From Salvelinus alpinus (lineage: Eukaryota; Chordata; Actinopteri; Salmoniformes; Salmonidae), in NCBI RefSeq assembly GCF_045679555.1, contig NC_092094.1:34054430-34118429 (forward strand): DNA of 64,000 nucleotides, given 5' to 3'. Positions within the stretch are counted from its first letter, which is position 1, and every line of letters starts with the position of its first letter. Below are positions 1 through 12,311 of the stretch, piece after piece. Under the pieces are notes generated by a model, which had not been told where the DNA came from, searched no databases, and saw only the letters and a list, made by a program, of their open reading frames with translations. The position numbers and the translations under genes are program-made.

Positions 1-2610
1 ATTTTTAATTCACAATCTGTAGAAGCTATGAAAATAGAAAGGTTCAGTACTTTTGTGAAGCATCACAGCACAGTTGAAAAATATATGGCAAATAGAAATC
101 CAAAATGGATGATGTTGAGAGATCGATGGGAGGGGTTGACTGGAGCTCAAGGGTGTGACTAATAACAAGATAACCAATGTAAAACATACAGGGTCTGTAA
201 AATGTATATAGGTACAGAAATGTTGTGAAATAGCACAGTTACAAATATAAATCAAACTGGATGGACATCAGAAACAGAGGAAGGACTAAAAACAAACAAA
301 ATGTAACTATTGGAAAATAGATTGTGTCTGTAAAATGTGCATATAAGATGTATAAACTGAAGGTAGAAGCCTAAGTGTTATTGTTTATTAGTTTACTCCA
401 ATTGGGGGAAGGGTGGTAGGGTTTGCGGGGAATAATAAAGGTATATTCTAAAAATAATATGTATATCTATATAGGTATCGCAATATTAAGCTGATCCACC
501 ACTAAATAAACATATATATTTTTAAATGTGTTAAACTGTGCACTCGTGAATAAGCATTATAACTCCACCTGGAAAACACCCACCATTCACCTTTTATGGT
601 GACAAGAATGCTGTATAATTTGGAGCTATTGGAATGAATACCCCTTTTATCTAATGTTTTTGGAGGTGTTGGCAGAATCTTTTAATCTTTTGCACTAACT
701 TATTCTGTATTATGCAAAGGACTGTGACAGTTTCTGAAAGAAAATACAATTGTTGTTAACTTGTCAGAAGAACGTTTTGAATTCAACATTGTTTTGCATC
801 AACTTTCTCCCCCAACCTGAATATGCTGGACGGAATTCTGAAACATTGACTAGGCTAGTGTATATATATTTTTTTACAGTACTTACAGTAGTAGCATACA
901 TGTATACTTCAGTGTAAAAGATCAACTGTCTGTTCACCTGTTAAATTTGACTGTGCATTATAAACCACGCTGTCTATGGGATTGCATACAGCAAAACTTG
1001 AAATACATAGCCTTTTTACAAGGCTACTAGGCCCAAATGAGAGATGTGCATGGTAATTCGTTGTATGGCTACTTCGGTAATATGAACCCATCACGGCCAG
1101 AAAAGGTGAGGAATTTATTCTGCAATGGTTATGAAAATAAAATAAATAGGAAATACATTCCTATGTCTAAGTAGTTTAGATTCCAAAAATAAACACACAT
1201 AGATTTTCTCTCTACTCACTAATGGCAAATGGCTGCAACTTGTTATTATGTTTTCCTTTTTTAATGTTTTATGAATAAGTGTCTCATCCTATGCCCCATT
1301 CGCACAAAATACTTACTTGCCTGCCTGCAATACAATTCTTAAACCACAAGAAAAATGTGCATACGCATGGTCTAAAGTCTGCATGGAGGCAAGGACATTC
1401 TCCCAGCAAGTTTAGTTTTTATAAATTCCAACGCATGTTTTGTGGTATATTTTGTACATGCGCAACGTTTAGAAATGACGCTCCTGGACTCCACTGAGTC
1501 TTGGTCTGTGGGGTCAATCCACCATATAGGTCACTAAGAGGGCATCACTCTCACAGATTCACCTTAATGCAGCTTCACATCTCTACCAAAAGACCATACA
1601 TAATCCGGATCCACTCACAAACTGCTAAATAGCCTATAACAACCAGACTGTAAGTGTGTAGTACAATTTGACCAACGACAGGCTGGGATCTGCCTTTCTA
1701 TGGTCTAAGGTTTGAAAGTCACAACCCTGTGATGATGATTTTCAGAAGCTGAATGTCCTAACATGACAAAAGCATACGACAGGTTAATCAGAAGAGTTAA
1801 ATAAGGTGATGGGAGAGGAAAGCAGCAGGCCACATCACCGTAGTCTCTAGCATGTTCTGGGCAAGAAGGTAGCTCCATCCAGGAGTCTATTAATAAATCC
1901 AGAGCTCACCACTGCTCTGAATCTGCTAGTACTGCATGTGCCCCCTGTAGTCCGCAAGAACATCCACCTCCTACATAGTCGCCCACGTCTGCTGATAGAA
2001 AGCCATGTGCAGCAGCTAGATACAATGCAAAACTTACCACATGCACTCCAAGACTCTATCTTTTCCGTTTCACTGATATACAGAGCACAACAAAGCCAAG
2101 CACTCTTTAAGGGCTCGATTTAGTGTCAATCAACCTGATTTCAGAAACCTAAAAACCTAAAAACCATAATGTATATCAACATTACCAAAATCTTCCCAGT
2201 GCTGATGGTAAACAATGTTATAGCATGTGATTGATAACTAAATCACACATAAAGAAACGTGTTGATGAAGACCCACATTTGATCATGTGGACCAAAAGTA
2301 GTCTGTTTGTGTTCATACTTGGTATTGGGATAGGAAATGTGTTCTGTCAGGTTTAAAACAACGTTTATTCATTGTCTGGAATGTCAGTCTGGTTTAGTAG
2401 AACTGTGAAGATAATCTTATAAGGACATCTAAGAAAAAAAAACGAGGTAGTTTGAGGAAAAATGTTCAACTTTAGATAATCAGTCCCTGTGTATATGCCA
2501 AATATTGACTATGACATAAGACCCTACATTTAGAGAAAGCACTTTATTATTCTTTGGAGAACTTGCTTTTAAATCTATTAAGACAAGGTTGAAAAAATAT
2601 TAATGGTTAA
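1..2610. other. No gene recognised; probable tmem266 intron
   Basis: I see no convincing exon, RNA gene or transposon here. Sequence is AT-rich with stop codons in all frames. Because a tmem266 exon lies to the right at 4.2 kb on the minus strand and its later exons are not visible, this stretch is most likely part of the intron that follows that exon (inference). Confidence 0.5.
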
Positions 2611-2838
2611 GGAGTGGCGCAGCAGTCTAAGGCACTGCATCTCAGTGCAAGAGGCGTCACTACAGTCCCTGGTTCGAATACAGGCTGTATCACATCCGGC
2701 CGTGATTGGGAGTCCCATAGGGCGGCGCACAAATGGCCCAGCATCGTCCGGGTTTGGCCAGGGTAGGCCGTCATTGTAAATAAGAATTTGTTCTTGACTG
2801 ACTTGCCTAGTTAAATAAAGGTTACATTTAAAAAATAA
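2611..2838 (+). mobile_element. tRNA-derived SINE with the salmonid LINE-type 3' tail
   Basis: A complete short element reading left to right. The head is tRNA-like, with an A-box-like GTGGCGCAGCAGTCTAAGG and a B-box GGTTCGAATAC. A body follows, then the tail running from the GGCCGTCATTGTAAATAAG motif through TTAAATAAAGG to an A-rich end. The tail is shared with the HpaI SINEs at 26.5 and 52.8 kb and with the LINE at 60.7 kb, but the head differs, so this is another SINE family (SlmI-like by memory, name uncertain). Confidence 0.85.
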
Positions 2839-4174
2839 GTGTAGGGATAACAACGTACACTCATATTTCAATGACTGTAATGAATGACAATGTGCAATAC
2901 CAACCTAGCTCTCCGTCATTCCTCTAATGCTACAGACATGAGTCACAGAGTAAACAAGAAACCATGACGTGGCTGCATATTTCTCTGTTTCCACAAATGA
3001 TTCCAATGGAGGGAAACATGAGCCCACAGTGAAACTCTGGTGACGAGTAGGCGTTGGAATGCCTGTGGTTTGGAAATCTGGAATTCCAATCTAAAGAGTT
3101 CAATGAACATGCCATATCTCCAGCTTCACTGGTACCTCTGCCTTCTCTTATTAGTGTGATGGCGCTACAGGGATAGAAGGCTTGGAGGGAAATATAATTC
3201 CAACCCAGAAAATCATTCCTTTTCCTTTCATCAAAACAAATAGCTATTTAGCCAGGGACTGAACCATAAAAGCCTGACTTCTGAAATCCCTTAGAGATGC
3301 AACTTAATATCCCATGACTTCCACATCACTGTGTGCTCTATCATGGGATGATAGAGTGTCATATGGACATGTTCTCCTGAGATGCCCACAGTGATGCCAG
3401 TGCTGCCAGCTCCTGCACTCTGTGGCCTGGGTGTGTGGCGTGGGACTAGGACCCATCTGTCCCCCCTTGCGTCCCACAGAGCCCTGCGCCGGGCCAGGTC
3501 CAAGTCGGGCCTTGGATGGTGTGGAATGGCGGTCGGATGCTCTAATGAAGCTTGTCATGTTTGTCTACTTTCTCTGCCGAGATGAGAGCGCCGCGCTGCC
3601 GCGCGCAAATGGCCTGTGAGTCACGCTTCCTGAGAGGACAGGCAGAACGAGAGGGGGTGTGTCCTGTACACACTCAGCCTGCAGCGCAGTGATAGGGCCA
3701 TGTCCAGCCAGGACAAACAGGGCCCATGGGTATAGACAACACAGCCACCAGCGCCTGACATTTCAGGAACAATATGACGCTTACAAAACGCTTTGTTTTG
3801 AGCCAAAAGTGCACGTTGAAGGGAGGAATCTTTTTATAGCAAAGAGAAAGTATGTCACTGAGACAAATAGTGTAGGCTCACAGGCATATCAGTTAATGCC
3901 TTGACAATGTAAGGATGATACTGAAGTATTTACAGACACATATCCTCATAGGATCCCTCACCATCGGTATGATGAATTTGAATTTGAGTGATTCAGTATC
4001 ATGTCAGGTACCATTATGATGAGCTGTTACTAGCATGATAGAGAATGAAGGCAAACATTTTCTCTGTCAAGGTAGATTATGGATAGTGCTTAGTTCTGTG
4101 TCAGTTATGCTAATAGTACAATTATCAAACACACAGGGGAGATGTTTTCAGGTACAATCTCTGTGTCCACCTAC
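2839..4174. other. No gene recognised; GC-rich patch 3380-3620
   Basis: Nothing here could be assigned. The patch at about 3380-3620 is richer in G+C and CpG than its surroundings and is open in several frames on both strands, but no frame resembles a known protein and no pair of splice sites defines an exon. It may be an intronic CpG-rich segment of tmem266. Confidence 0.4.
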
Positions 4175-4409
4175 CCCTCTCTGTTGTCCTCTTCGTCCAG
4201 GTTGGAGATGAGCTGGGATCCGGCCAGGGAGATGTCCAGCGAGGCCTTTGTACAGAGGCAGGTCTCTGTATGCAAAGCTGACCACCTGGACCGGAGCGTG
4301 ACACTGGTTGTCCTCCTCCACCTGCTGGGAGATCACCTCCAGCTCTGAGGCTCTGGCCTGGGCCTGGGGAGGGGCCCTGGAGGACACAATGTACGGAACA
4401 CCATGGACA
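4175..4409 (-). pseudogene. tmem266: tmem266-like coding exon with a frame break
   Basis: This exon matches what I recall of the N-terminal cytoplasmic part of TMEM266, a membrane protein with a voltage-sensor domain. On the minus strand it encodes SELEVISQQVEEDNQ, then APVQVVSFAYRDLPL, and after a frame change ASLDISLAGSQLISNLDEE. The human protein reads EVEIISQQVDEET, APVQLVNFAYRDLPL and AGSQLLSNLDEDYQREG in the same order. The two matching parts are separated by seven extra bases (TACAAAG) after the DLPL codons, so an uninterrupted reading loses the second part. The donor is GG|GTAGGT; the acceptor is probably TTACAGAG|TG, which joins in frame to the start exon at 13480-13493. The break could be decay of one salmonid whole-genome duplicate, or a sequence error. 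Later exons with the voltage sensor lie off the left edge. Confidence 0.65.
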
Positions 4410-5330
4410 CTCTGTAAGTAGCACTCATATATGCAACTAAACAAATGAATATTTTCTCACAATCTCATCGTAACAGAACTTCAGAGTATTTCTCCTATTC
4501 AGTTAATTTTCAACACTAAAACCCAGGTGTGGGTAGGACCCCATCCTCTCTCCAGCTCAGCCAGTAAAGATGAGAACAGGAATCCCAACCTGCTTGGCAC
4601 TCTGCACAGAGTAGCCAATGTGAAGACATCAATAACCCCAGAGCTTAGCAAGGGAGGAGGCCATTGATTACAAGCCAGAGAGAACAAAATATATTGTGCT
4701 GGAGAGCCTGTAGATAGTTGGGGACTAACAGCCTGGTGATATGTGGAGGTAAATAGTGTACACAGGGAGGGAGAGAGGGAGAGAGAGACCTATGAAATGT
4801 TAATGTACTGTAGTCAGCCCTGGAGAGGAAAACATCCCCTGCTCTTCACTGACTTATGACTAATTCATACTTAACATACCTGCTTACTTCAAAGGTTGCT
4901 TTCTTATCTGCATAGGTACCCACAATCATTGCAGACACAGTGTCTGACAGGGTGGTGTAATAGTACTCTTATAAATCCTTACTACGTCTATGCATTTCAG
5001 TGTACTGATATGATGCTGTAACTAACAATTGGCTACTGGGATGTGTTTGCCTCAGGGAAGAATGCCCCCACATACCTCACATGCTTAACATTGAGAGCCA
5101 GTGCATTCCAACATTATCTGTACCCTTGGCACCTCTCCTTACTAGACGCAAAACAAAGATGCTATCAGTCATGACAGACACAAACTGTTCACTGCATCAA
5201 AATCACATTTCCAAACAATCACTGGCGAGACTAGGTTCCATTATGTGCAGGGGCCGCTTCAGTGGCTTGTTGCCATCCTGGGGAGGGGGTGGCTTGGTGC
5301 ACTTTGGTATACTGCTCCATTCCACCCAAC
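4410..5330. other. tmem266 intron, nothing recognised
   Basis: Between the tmem266 exon and the TIR element at 5.3 kb I see no gene or recognisable repeat apart from a short GA-rich run near 4770. Confidence 0.4.
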
Positions 5331-6022
5331 CTGGTCTCAGAGCATTTTGTATTATTCTGAATGTAAATCTGAGACACTCCATTTGGTATGATATGTTATG
5401 TTTCGTATGGTATGTATTCATTTGTGAATCTCCATCATGCATTTGTATGATATGTTACCAATTACAATTCGTATGATATGTAAGAAATTTGCTACATGTA
5501 CAACATGTACACATTTTTCACAATGTACAATTTGTCACGAATTTGATAAATGTATGATATGTTATGAATTACAATTTGTTGTGGCTAACGTTTGCTAACA
5601 CTAGCTAGGCTAGGGGTTAAGATTAGGGTGAGAGGCAGGGTTAAGGTTAGGAGTTAGGTTAAAAGGTTAAGGTTAGGGTTGGGGTTAGGGGGAGGGATAG
5701 CTAAAAGGGTTAAGGTTAGGGGAAGGGTTAGTTATCATGCTAAATAGTTACAAAGTAGCTAAAAAGTAGTAAGTAGTTAAACAGTTGCTAATTAGCTCAA
5801 ATGCTAAAGTTGTCCGTGATGACATTCGAATTCGTAACATTTGGATTGCTAGACGTTCACGTTATACGCCTACCCATTCACCCCGACAAACCACCCTCCA
5901 TTTGTTTTTTGCCTTAAATAACATTCTGTCTATATATAACCATACCAAATGCAACATATCATACTATTTTGAGTGTCCCGGATTTACTTTTACTATGTTA
6001 CGTCTACTCTATGAGACCAGGC
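5331..6022. mobile_element. Non-autonomous TIR element of about 690 bp
   Basis: The left end reads CCTGGTCTCAGAGCATTTTG and the right end is its approximate inverse, closing with TGAGACCAGG. The inner arms also mirror each other: GAGACACTCCATTTGGTATG on the left and a GTGTCCCGGATT-bearing arm on the right. The middle contains a telomere-like tract (separate entry). There is no transposase. Target duplications are not obvious, so the superfamily is left open. Confidence 0.65.
5606..5735 (+). repeat. Degenerate telomere-like GGTTAG tract
   Basis: Repeated variants of GGTTAAGGTTAGGG on the plus strand, including TAAGGTTAGG and AGGGTTGGGGTTAGGG, inside the TIR element. Many units are imperfect, so this is an interstitial tract and not a chromosome end. 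Confidence 0.8.
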
Positions 6023-6663
6023 TGTTCCACCTGGCAGGCAAGGCAAGGGCACCCAGCACACCAAAGGCTAGAAATCTTTTCAAAGACATGCAATATTAGC
6101 AAATGCAACAAGGAAGCTTAAACATAGATCTCCCTGAGCATTGAGTGTCCTACCTCCCATAGTCACACCATGTGAATAACACTGTACTAGTTTAAAGAAC
6201 ATGGTGCAATGCATATGCATATGCTCTAATGTAAGAAGTATCTCACGACAAATATAATGTAGGTAATATAGGAAAATATATATATATAAGGAAGACCATT
6301 TCTTTCTGGAATGTAATCATTGCCAAGAATTGACTCCCGTAGAATAAAAGGTATCCATGGCTCTGCCTCCAGTGTGTTTACACCACTGGGACATAAATCA
6401 CCACATGACAATCAATAGAAATATCAAAATAAAATACCCGGCTGAGACTTGAACCTTTCAAGTCCAACTCATTGAGTCTGAAGGAGGACATTTTAATGCA
6501 GCTTGTCAAAAAAGTAGAGTAAAAGCTTTTGAAATTATGGTTCAGAGTATGGATTCAGAGTATTGATGACGAACTTCACCCATCCGTTGGCTAATTCAAT
6601 GATTAATAAAGTTGATTACAATTGTCAGAATCTGGAGGTCTGAAAGCAAATGACAGATAGAAG
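6023..6663. other. tmem266 intron, nothing recognised
   Basis: No exon or named repeat could be supported. There is a short TA run near 6275. Confidence 0.4.
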
Positions 6664-6823
6664 AAAGGCTTTATATACTATACTGACTTACAGTATAACC
6701 ATTAAAGGCCTCATATACTATACTGACTTACAGTATAACCATGAAAGGCCTCATATACTATACTGACTTACAGTATAATCATGAAAGGCTTTATATACTA
6801 TACTGACTTACAGTATACCAATA
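6664..6823. repeat. Four 40-bp tandem units, each with a hairpin
   Basis: Units start at 6664, 6704, 6744 and 6784, each opening AAAGGC and differing by a few bases. Each unit contains the perfect inverted repeat TATACTG-ACTTA-CAGTATA (7-bp arms, 5-base loop). Confidence 0.92.
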
Positions 6824-6868
6824 AAAGGACTGGCCTGATAATGTTGATAAAATATGTAAAAGGACATA

Positions 6869-7393
6869 CACGGAGTGTACAAAACTTTAGACTGACCAGG
6901 TGAATCCAGGTGAAAGCCATGATCCCTTATTGATGTCACCTGTTAAATCCACTTCAATCAGTGTAGATAAAAGGGAGGAGACAGGTTAAAGAATGATTTT
7001 TAAGCCTTGAGACAGTTGAGACATTGATTGTGTACTGTATGTGTGCCATTCAGAGGGTAGATGGGTAAGACAAAAGATATAAGTGCCTTTGAACGAGGTA
7101 TGGTAGTAGGTGCCAGGCGCACCAGTTTGAGTGTGTCAAAAAGTGCAATTCTACTGGGGTTTTCACACTCAACAGTTTCCCATATGTATCAAGAATGGTC
7201 CACCACCAAAAGAACAACCAGCTAATTTGACACAACTGTGGGAAGCATTGGAGTCAACATGGGCCAGCATCCCAGTGGAACGCTGTCGACAACTTGTAGA
7301 GTCCACGCCCCGACGAATTGAGGCTGTTCTGAGGGCAAAAGGGGGTGCAACTCAATATTAGGAAGGTGTTCCTAATGTTTTGTAGACTCCAAG
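6869..7393 (+). mobile_element. Internally deleted Tc1-like element
   Basis: The 525-bp element is flanked by TA and has terminal inverted repeats (left CACGGAGTGTACAAAAC, right the inverse of CTTGGAGTCTACAAAAC). A transposase N-terminus starts at 7061 (MGKTKDISAFERG) with the helix-turn-helix part near [15 protein letters not shown]. The sequence then jumps to the C-terminal end ([18 protein letters not shown]) near 7296-7361. The catalytic centre is absent, so this copy is non-autonomous. It is a different Tc1 family from its neighbour at 7481. Confidence 0.85.
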
Positions 7394-7480
7394 TATATTA
7401 CAAGATAGCACACCAAAGACAAGATTACTGTAAACTATTAGGGGAAAAAATAGTACTCTCAATTTCTTGTTCTCTATATA

Positions 7481-9097
7481 CAGTTGAAGTTGAAAGTTTA
7501 CATACACCTTAGCCAAATACATTTAAACTCAGTTTTGCACAATTCCTGACATTTAATCCTAGTAAAAATTCCCTGTCTTAGGTCAGTTAGGATCACCACT
7601 TTATTTTAAGAATGTGAAATGCCAGAATAATAGTAGAGAGAATGATTTATTTCAGCTTTTATTTCTTTCATCACATTCCCAGTGGGGAATTTTACATACA
7701 CTCAAATAGTATTTGGGAGCATTGCCTTTAAATTGTTTAATTTGGGTCAAATGTTTCGGGTAGCCTTCCACAATAAGTTCCACAATAAGTTGGGTGAATT
7801 TTTGCCCGTTCCTCCTGACAGAGCTGGTGTAACTGAGTCAGGTGTGTAGGCCTACTTGCTCGCACACTCTTTTTCAGTTCTGCCCAAACATTTTCTTTTG
7901 TATTGAGGTCTTTGTGGGCTTTGTGATGGCCACTCCAATACCTTGACCTTGTTGTCCTTAAGCCATTTTGCCACAACTTTGGAAGTATGCTTGGGGTCAT
8001 TGTCCATTTGGAAGACCCATTTGCGACCAAGCTTTAACTTCCTGACTGATGTCTTGAGATGTTGCTTCAATATATCCACATAATTTTCCTTCCTCATGTG
8101 GCCATCTATTTTGTGAAGTGCACCAGTCCCTCCTGCAACAAAACACCCCCACAACATGATGGTGCCACCCCTGTGCTTCACAGTTGGGATGGTGTTCTTC
8201 GGCTTGCAAGCCTCCCCCTTTTTCCTCCAAACATAACAATGGTCATTATGGCCAAACAGTTCTATTTTTGTTTCATCAGACCAGAGGACATTTCTCCAAA
8301 AAGTACGATCTTCGTCCCCATGTGCAGTTGCAAACCGTAGTCTGGCTTTTTGATGGCGGTTTTGGAGCACTGGCTTCTTCCTTGCTGAGCGGCCTTTCAG
8401 GTTATGTCGATATAGGACTCGTTTTACTGTGGATATAGATACCTTTGCACCTGTTTCCTCCAGCATCTTCACAAGGTCCTTTGCTGTTGTTCTGGGATTG
8501 ATTTGCACTTTTCTCACCAAAGTACGTTCATCTCTAGGAGACAGAACGCGTCTCCTTCCTGAGCGGTATGACGGCTGCGTGGTCCCATGGTGTTAATTCT
8601 TGAATACTATTGTTTGTACAGATGAACATGGTACCTTCAGGCATTTGGAAATTGCTCCCAAGGATGAACCAGACTTGTGGAGATCTACAATCTTGGCTGA
8701 TTTCTTTTGATTTTCCCAAGATGTCAAGCAAAGAGGCACTGAGTTTGAAGGTAGGCCTTGAAATACATCCACAGGTACACCTCCAATTGACTCAAATGAT
8801 GTCAATTAGCCTATCAGAAGCTTCTAAAGCCATGACATCATTTTCTGGAATTTTCCAAGCTGTTTAAAGGCACAGTCAACTTAGTGTGTGTAAACTTCTG
8901 ACCCACTGGAATTGTGATGCAGTGAATTATAAGTGAAATAATCTGTCTGTTGGAAAAATTCCTTGTGTCATGCACAAAGTAGATGTCCTAAACGTCTTGA
9001 CAAAACTATTTTTTGTAAACAAGAAATTTGTGGAGTAGTTGAAAAACGAGTTTTAATGACTCCAACCTAAGTGTATGTAAACTTCCGACTTCAACTG
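7481..9097 (-). mobile_element. Sleeping Beauty-type Tc1 transposon, near full length, inactive
   Basis: The element is 1617 bp, flanked by TA, with ends close to CAGTTGAAGTCGGAAGTTTA and inner direct repeats typical of the salmonid IR/DR Tc1 elements. The minus strand encodes most of a Tc1 transposase. From 8520 it reads MVRKVQINPRTTAKDLVKML, the GRSARKKP region, the first catalytic Asp in WSDETKIELFG, the glycine-rich box and the second Asp in QMDNDPKHTSK. The frame is lost shortly after EWPSQSP, just before the third catalytic residue (normally in PIE), and the N-terminal DNA-binding part (GKSKEISQD near 8710) is in other frames. It is therefore a decayed autonomous copy, inside a tmem266 intron. 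Confidence 0.93.
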
Positions 9098-9099
9098 TA

Positions 9100-11187
9100 G
9101 GACCTTTTTCTTGGGAACAGATAGTTGGGTTAGTAGACAGCAGTGTGCTGTAGGAGAGGTGCTCAAAGTACAAACATCCTCGTCCTCTCAAATACTGCTG
9201 ACCTCAACAGAATATACAACTGAATTAAATCTAGCCCTGAATACAGTATTACATGCACATTAAAATGTGGTTTTGTAGAGGTTGTTCAATTTCCTGTAGA
9301 AATACACACTCTGACATTCAACAAGATAGAGCTATTTATTTGAAAGCATTAAAGAAATGCAGACTAATGCAACCTTGTGTAACAAGGGGCAAATAAAAAC
9401 TGCAATCCCAATTGAAACGTTTAAAAAAATAACTCCCATTTGCTCATACAGTGTTCTCATTATTTCCAGTGCTCTCTCTGTAAAATAAAGCCATCCATGT
9501 CTGTCATAGAATTACAAAGTGCTGCTTCAGCAAAGCCTCATGTTATGTAGAGGGCATCCGTATCATTGTCATTTTGAGTGCTTACCACCACACTGTTCCT
9601 GGCCCGCTGTCTAGGACTCTGTCACACTGTCTCACCCAATAAGCATGTCAGCCTGGTTGGCTGTTCCTCAATGGAAAGCAATTCAGTGCTCTGATACCAT
9701 CAGGAAAGCCGCAACAACGTGCCAAACTTAAGCCACATTTCCAGCCACCGCCCCTGACTCCATTGATGATGGCCATTGATACACCAGCACATTTGTAAAA
9801 TCAGATCTTTTAGGTAATAAGATAATGAAAATCAATATGCGCGTCTTCGCTTTACAAAGTGTGCATGTGTTGGGGGCACTTTCCCCATCTTCATCCTGAA
9901 TACTGTGAGCGTCAACTTGAGAAGACAGGACTTTGTGCCATTGAATGAGCTTGCTTTCATTATAAGGGTTAATATACGATACAGCTAATTCCTCCTGCTC
10001 CTGTACCATCCCAGCTATGGGCCACTCTATCAGCAGACAGAGAAGATGTGTGTATAGAGAGATGAGAAGATGTGTGTGTACATGGACGTGATGTCAGGCT
10101 CAGCAGAAACCTCTGCAACAACATTTGCCAGACCTCCAGCACCAGCTGCTACATAGAGCAGTCAAGCAACAAGCTATAAAAATTACAGCCAATAGTGAGC
10201 TATTATATTATTGATGATCATAGACAAATCTAATTTACTGCAATAGGCTTTATAACATACTATTCAATGGATAATACACAGCAAAGAATACTATAATGTG
10301 TAACTCAACGTTCTCGTAAACCAATGTTTTGAGGATCTGTGTGGATTCGAAGGGAATGGAACTCACTGAGCTATTAAACCACAATTAACTGGCTTTAAAT
10401 CAGAGTATTGACACTGGCACTGGTTTCTGACTAATGCTGTTGGTTGTAGTAGCCTTGTTGTCTCAGTAAATACCTCATGGGACCTACGGTTTGAAGTGCT
10501 GGATACATCTGCCCGCAAAACATATTATGTAATGTCATGTAACATGTAACATCATCTGTAGGAGATTTAAACATCCCATTTGTGAGCTAAATGTGGAAAT
10601 GGTGACCTGCTAGTTAGCACATCTTGTTGTAATGAGACAGGATCAAGACATTGTATGACAGAGAGACTAACTGCACTATGACAGGGGCTCACATGACCAC
10701 AGAAGTTAGTTACAGTAAATGTTAGCTGGCCTGTTTTAAACACATATGACTCCGCAGGGTGTGTAGTGTACTATATTTGTGTGCTGAATGGAACAAAATG
10801 TACAAATAACTCTGAATAGGGCCTGGAGAAAGAAAACAGCCTTACTACATAAAAAGCACACACCAACCACTACTGTTACAGAGTACTTGTCATCAAACTA
10901 GCATGGATCATCTGCAATGAGAAGAGCTTACAGCTAGTTTATTCAATATGATTTAATACAGAAAATTATATTATTGGATGACACTCGGAAAGGTAATACA
11001 GATCATTCTTCTTTTTGTCAGTAAATGTTTGCGTCAATCAATATAAAAACTGCCTTTGAATACAATTGGAAAAGAAAATGAATAAATAAAAGCGTCCATA
11101 ACTTTAACATGTTCAATGCTATACTGAATGTGAAATATATTATAAATCTGTTCACTCACAGGGGGGTTATATCTTGAGTCGTAACTA
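9100..11187. other. tmem266 intron, nothing recognised
   Basis: About 2 kb with no recognisable gene or transposon. An open frame at 9728-10009 (minus) has no features of a known protein and no good flanking splice sites. Confidence 0.4.
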
Positions 11188-12311
11188 CACTACATGACCA
11201 ATAGTATGTGGACACCTGCTCATTGTGCATCTCATTCCAAAATCATGGGAATTAATATGGAGTTGGACCCCCTTTGCTGCTATAACAGCCTCCACTCTTC
11301 TGGGAAGGCTTTCCACTGGATGTTGGAACATTGCTGCAGGGACTTGCTTCCATTCAGCTTCAAGAGCATTAGTGAGGTCGGGCACTGATGTTGGGCGATT
11401 AGGCCTGGCTTGCAATTCATCCCAAAGGTGTTCGATGGGGTCAGGGCTCTGTGCAGGCCAGTCAAGTTCTTCCACACCGATCCATTTCTGTATGGACCTC
11501 GCTTTGTGCACGGGGCCATTGTCATGCTGAAACAGGAAAGGGCTTCCCCAAACTGTTGCCACAAAGTTGGAAGCACAAAATCGTCTAGAATGTCATTGTA
11601 TGCTGTAGCGTTAAGATTTCCCTTTACTGGAACTAAGGGGCCTAGCCTGAACCATGAAAAACAGCCCCAGATCATTATTCTACCTCCACCAAACTTTACA
11701 GTTGGCACTATGCATTGGCGCAGGTAGCATTCTCCTCCGCCAACCCCATATTCGTCGGTTGGACTGCCAGATGGTGAAGCGTGATTTATCACTCCAGAGA
11801 ACGCGTTTCCACTGCTCCAGAGTCCAATGGACCTTTACACCACCCCAGCCGACGATTGGCATTGCGCATGGTGAGCTTAGGCTTGTGTGCGGCTGCTCGG
11901 CCATGAAAACCCATTTCATGAAGCTCTCGACGAACAGTTCTTGTGCTGACGTTTCTTCCAAAGGCAGTTTGGAATTTGGTAGTGAGTGTTGCAAGCTCTC
12001 GGCAGTCCCCTTCTGTGAGCTTGTGTGGCCTGCCACTTCGCGGCTGAGCTGTTGTTGCTTCTAGATGTTTCCACTTCACAATAACAGCACATACAGTTGA
12101 CTGGGGGAGCTCTAGCAGGGCAGGAATTTGACAAATTGACATGTTTGAAAGTTGGCATCCTCTTCAGTAAGGCCATTCTACTGCCAATATTTGTCTTTGG
12201 AGATTGCATGGCTGTGTGCTCAATGTTATACACCTGTCAGCAACGTGTGTGGCTGAAATAGACAAATCCACTAATTTGAAGGGGTGTCCACATACTTTTG
12301 TATATATAGTG
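11188..12311 (-). mobile_element. Tc1-like transposon (second family), decayed
   Basis: The element is 1124 bp with TA on both sides. Terminal inverted repeats share AGTATGTGGACACC (left) and its inverse GGTGTCCACATACT (right). The minus strand carries transposase pieces in order: a helix-turn-helix region (SICQIPALLELPQSTV, about 12140), GRPHKLTEGDCRELATL, VSTRTVRRELHEMGFHGRAA, then [20 protein letters not shown], then [14 protein letters not shown] and [20 protein letters not shown]. The pieces lie in several frames, so the gene is broken. The Asp of HDN and Glu of PIE are still readable. Confidence 0.92.

Noticed and set aside
3291-3619. GC-rich frames on both strands near 3.4 kb as a possible gene
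   Set aside because: Overlapping frames in both directions, no homology and no consistent exon boundaries.
5081-5476. A 131-codon plus-strand frame
   Set aside because: It runs into the TIR element at 5331 and shows no protein-like composition.
7852-8520. A 222-codon frame that could be taken for a host gene
   Set aside because: It is the transposase of the Sleeping Beauty-type element at 7481-9097, inside matching terminal repeats, and is frameshifted.
9728-10009. A 93-codon minus-strand frame as a tmem266 exon
   Set aside because: It does not match the voltage-sensor sequence I recall and lacks flanking splice sites.
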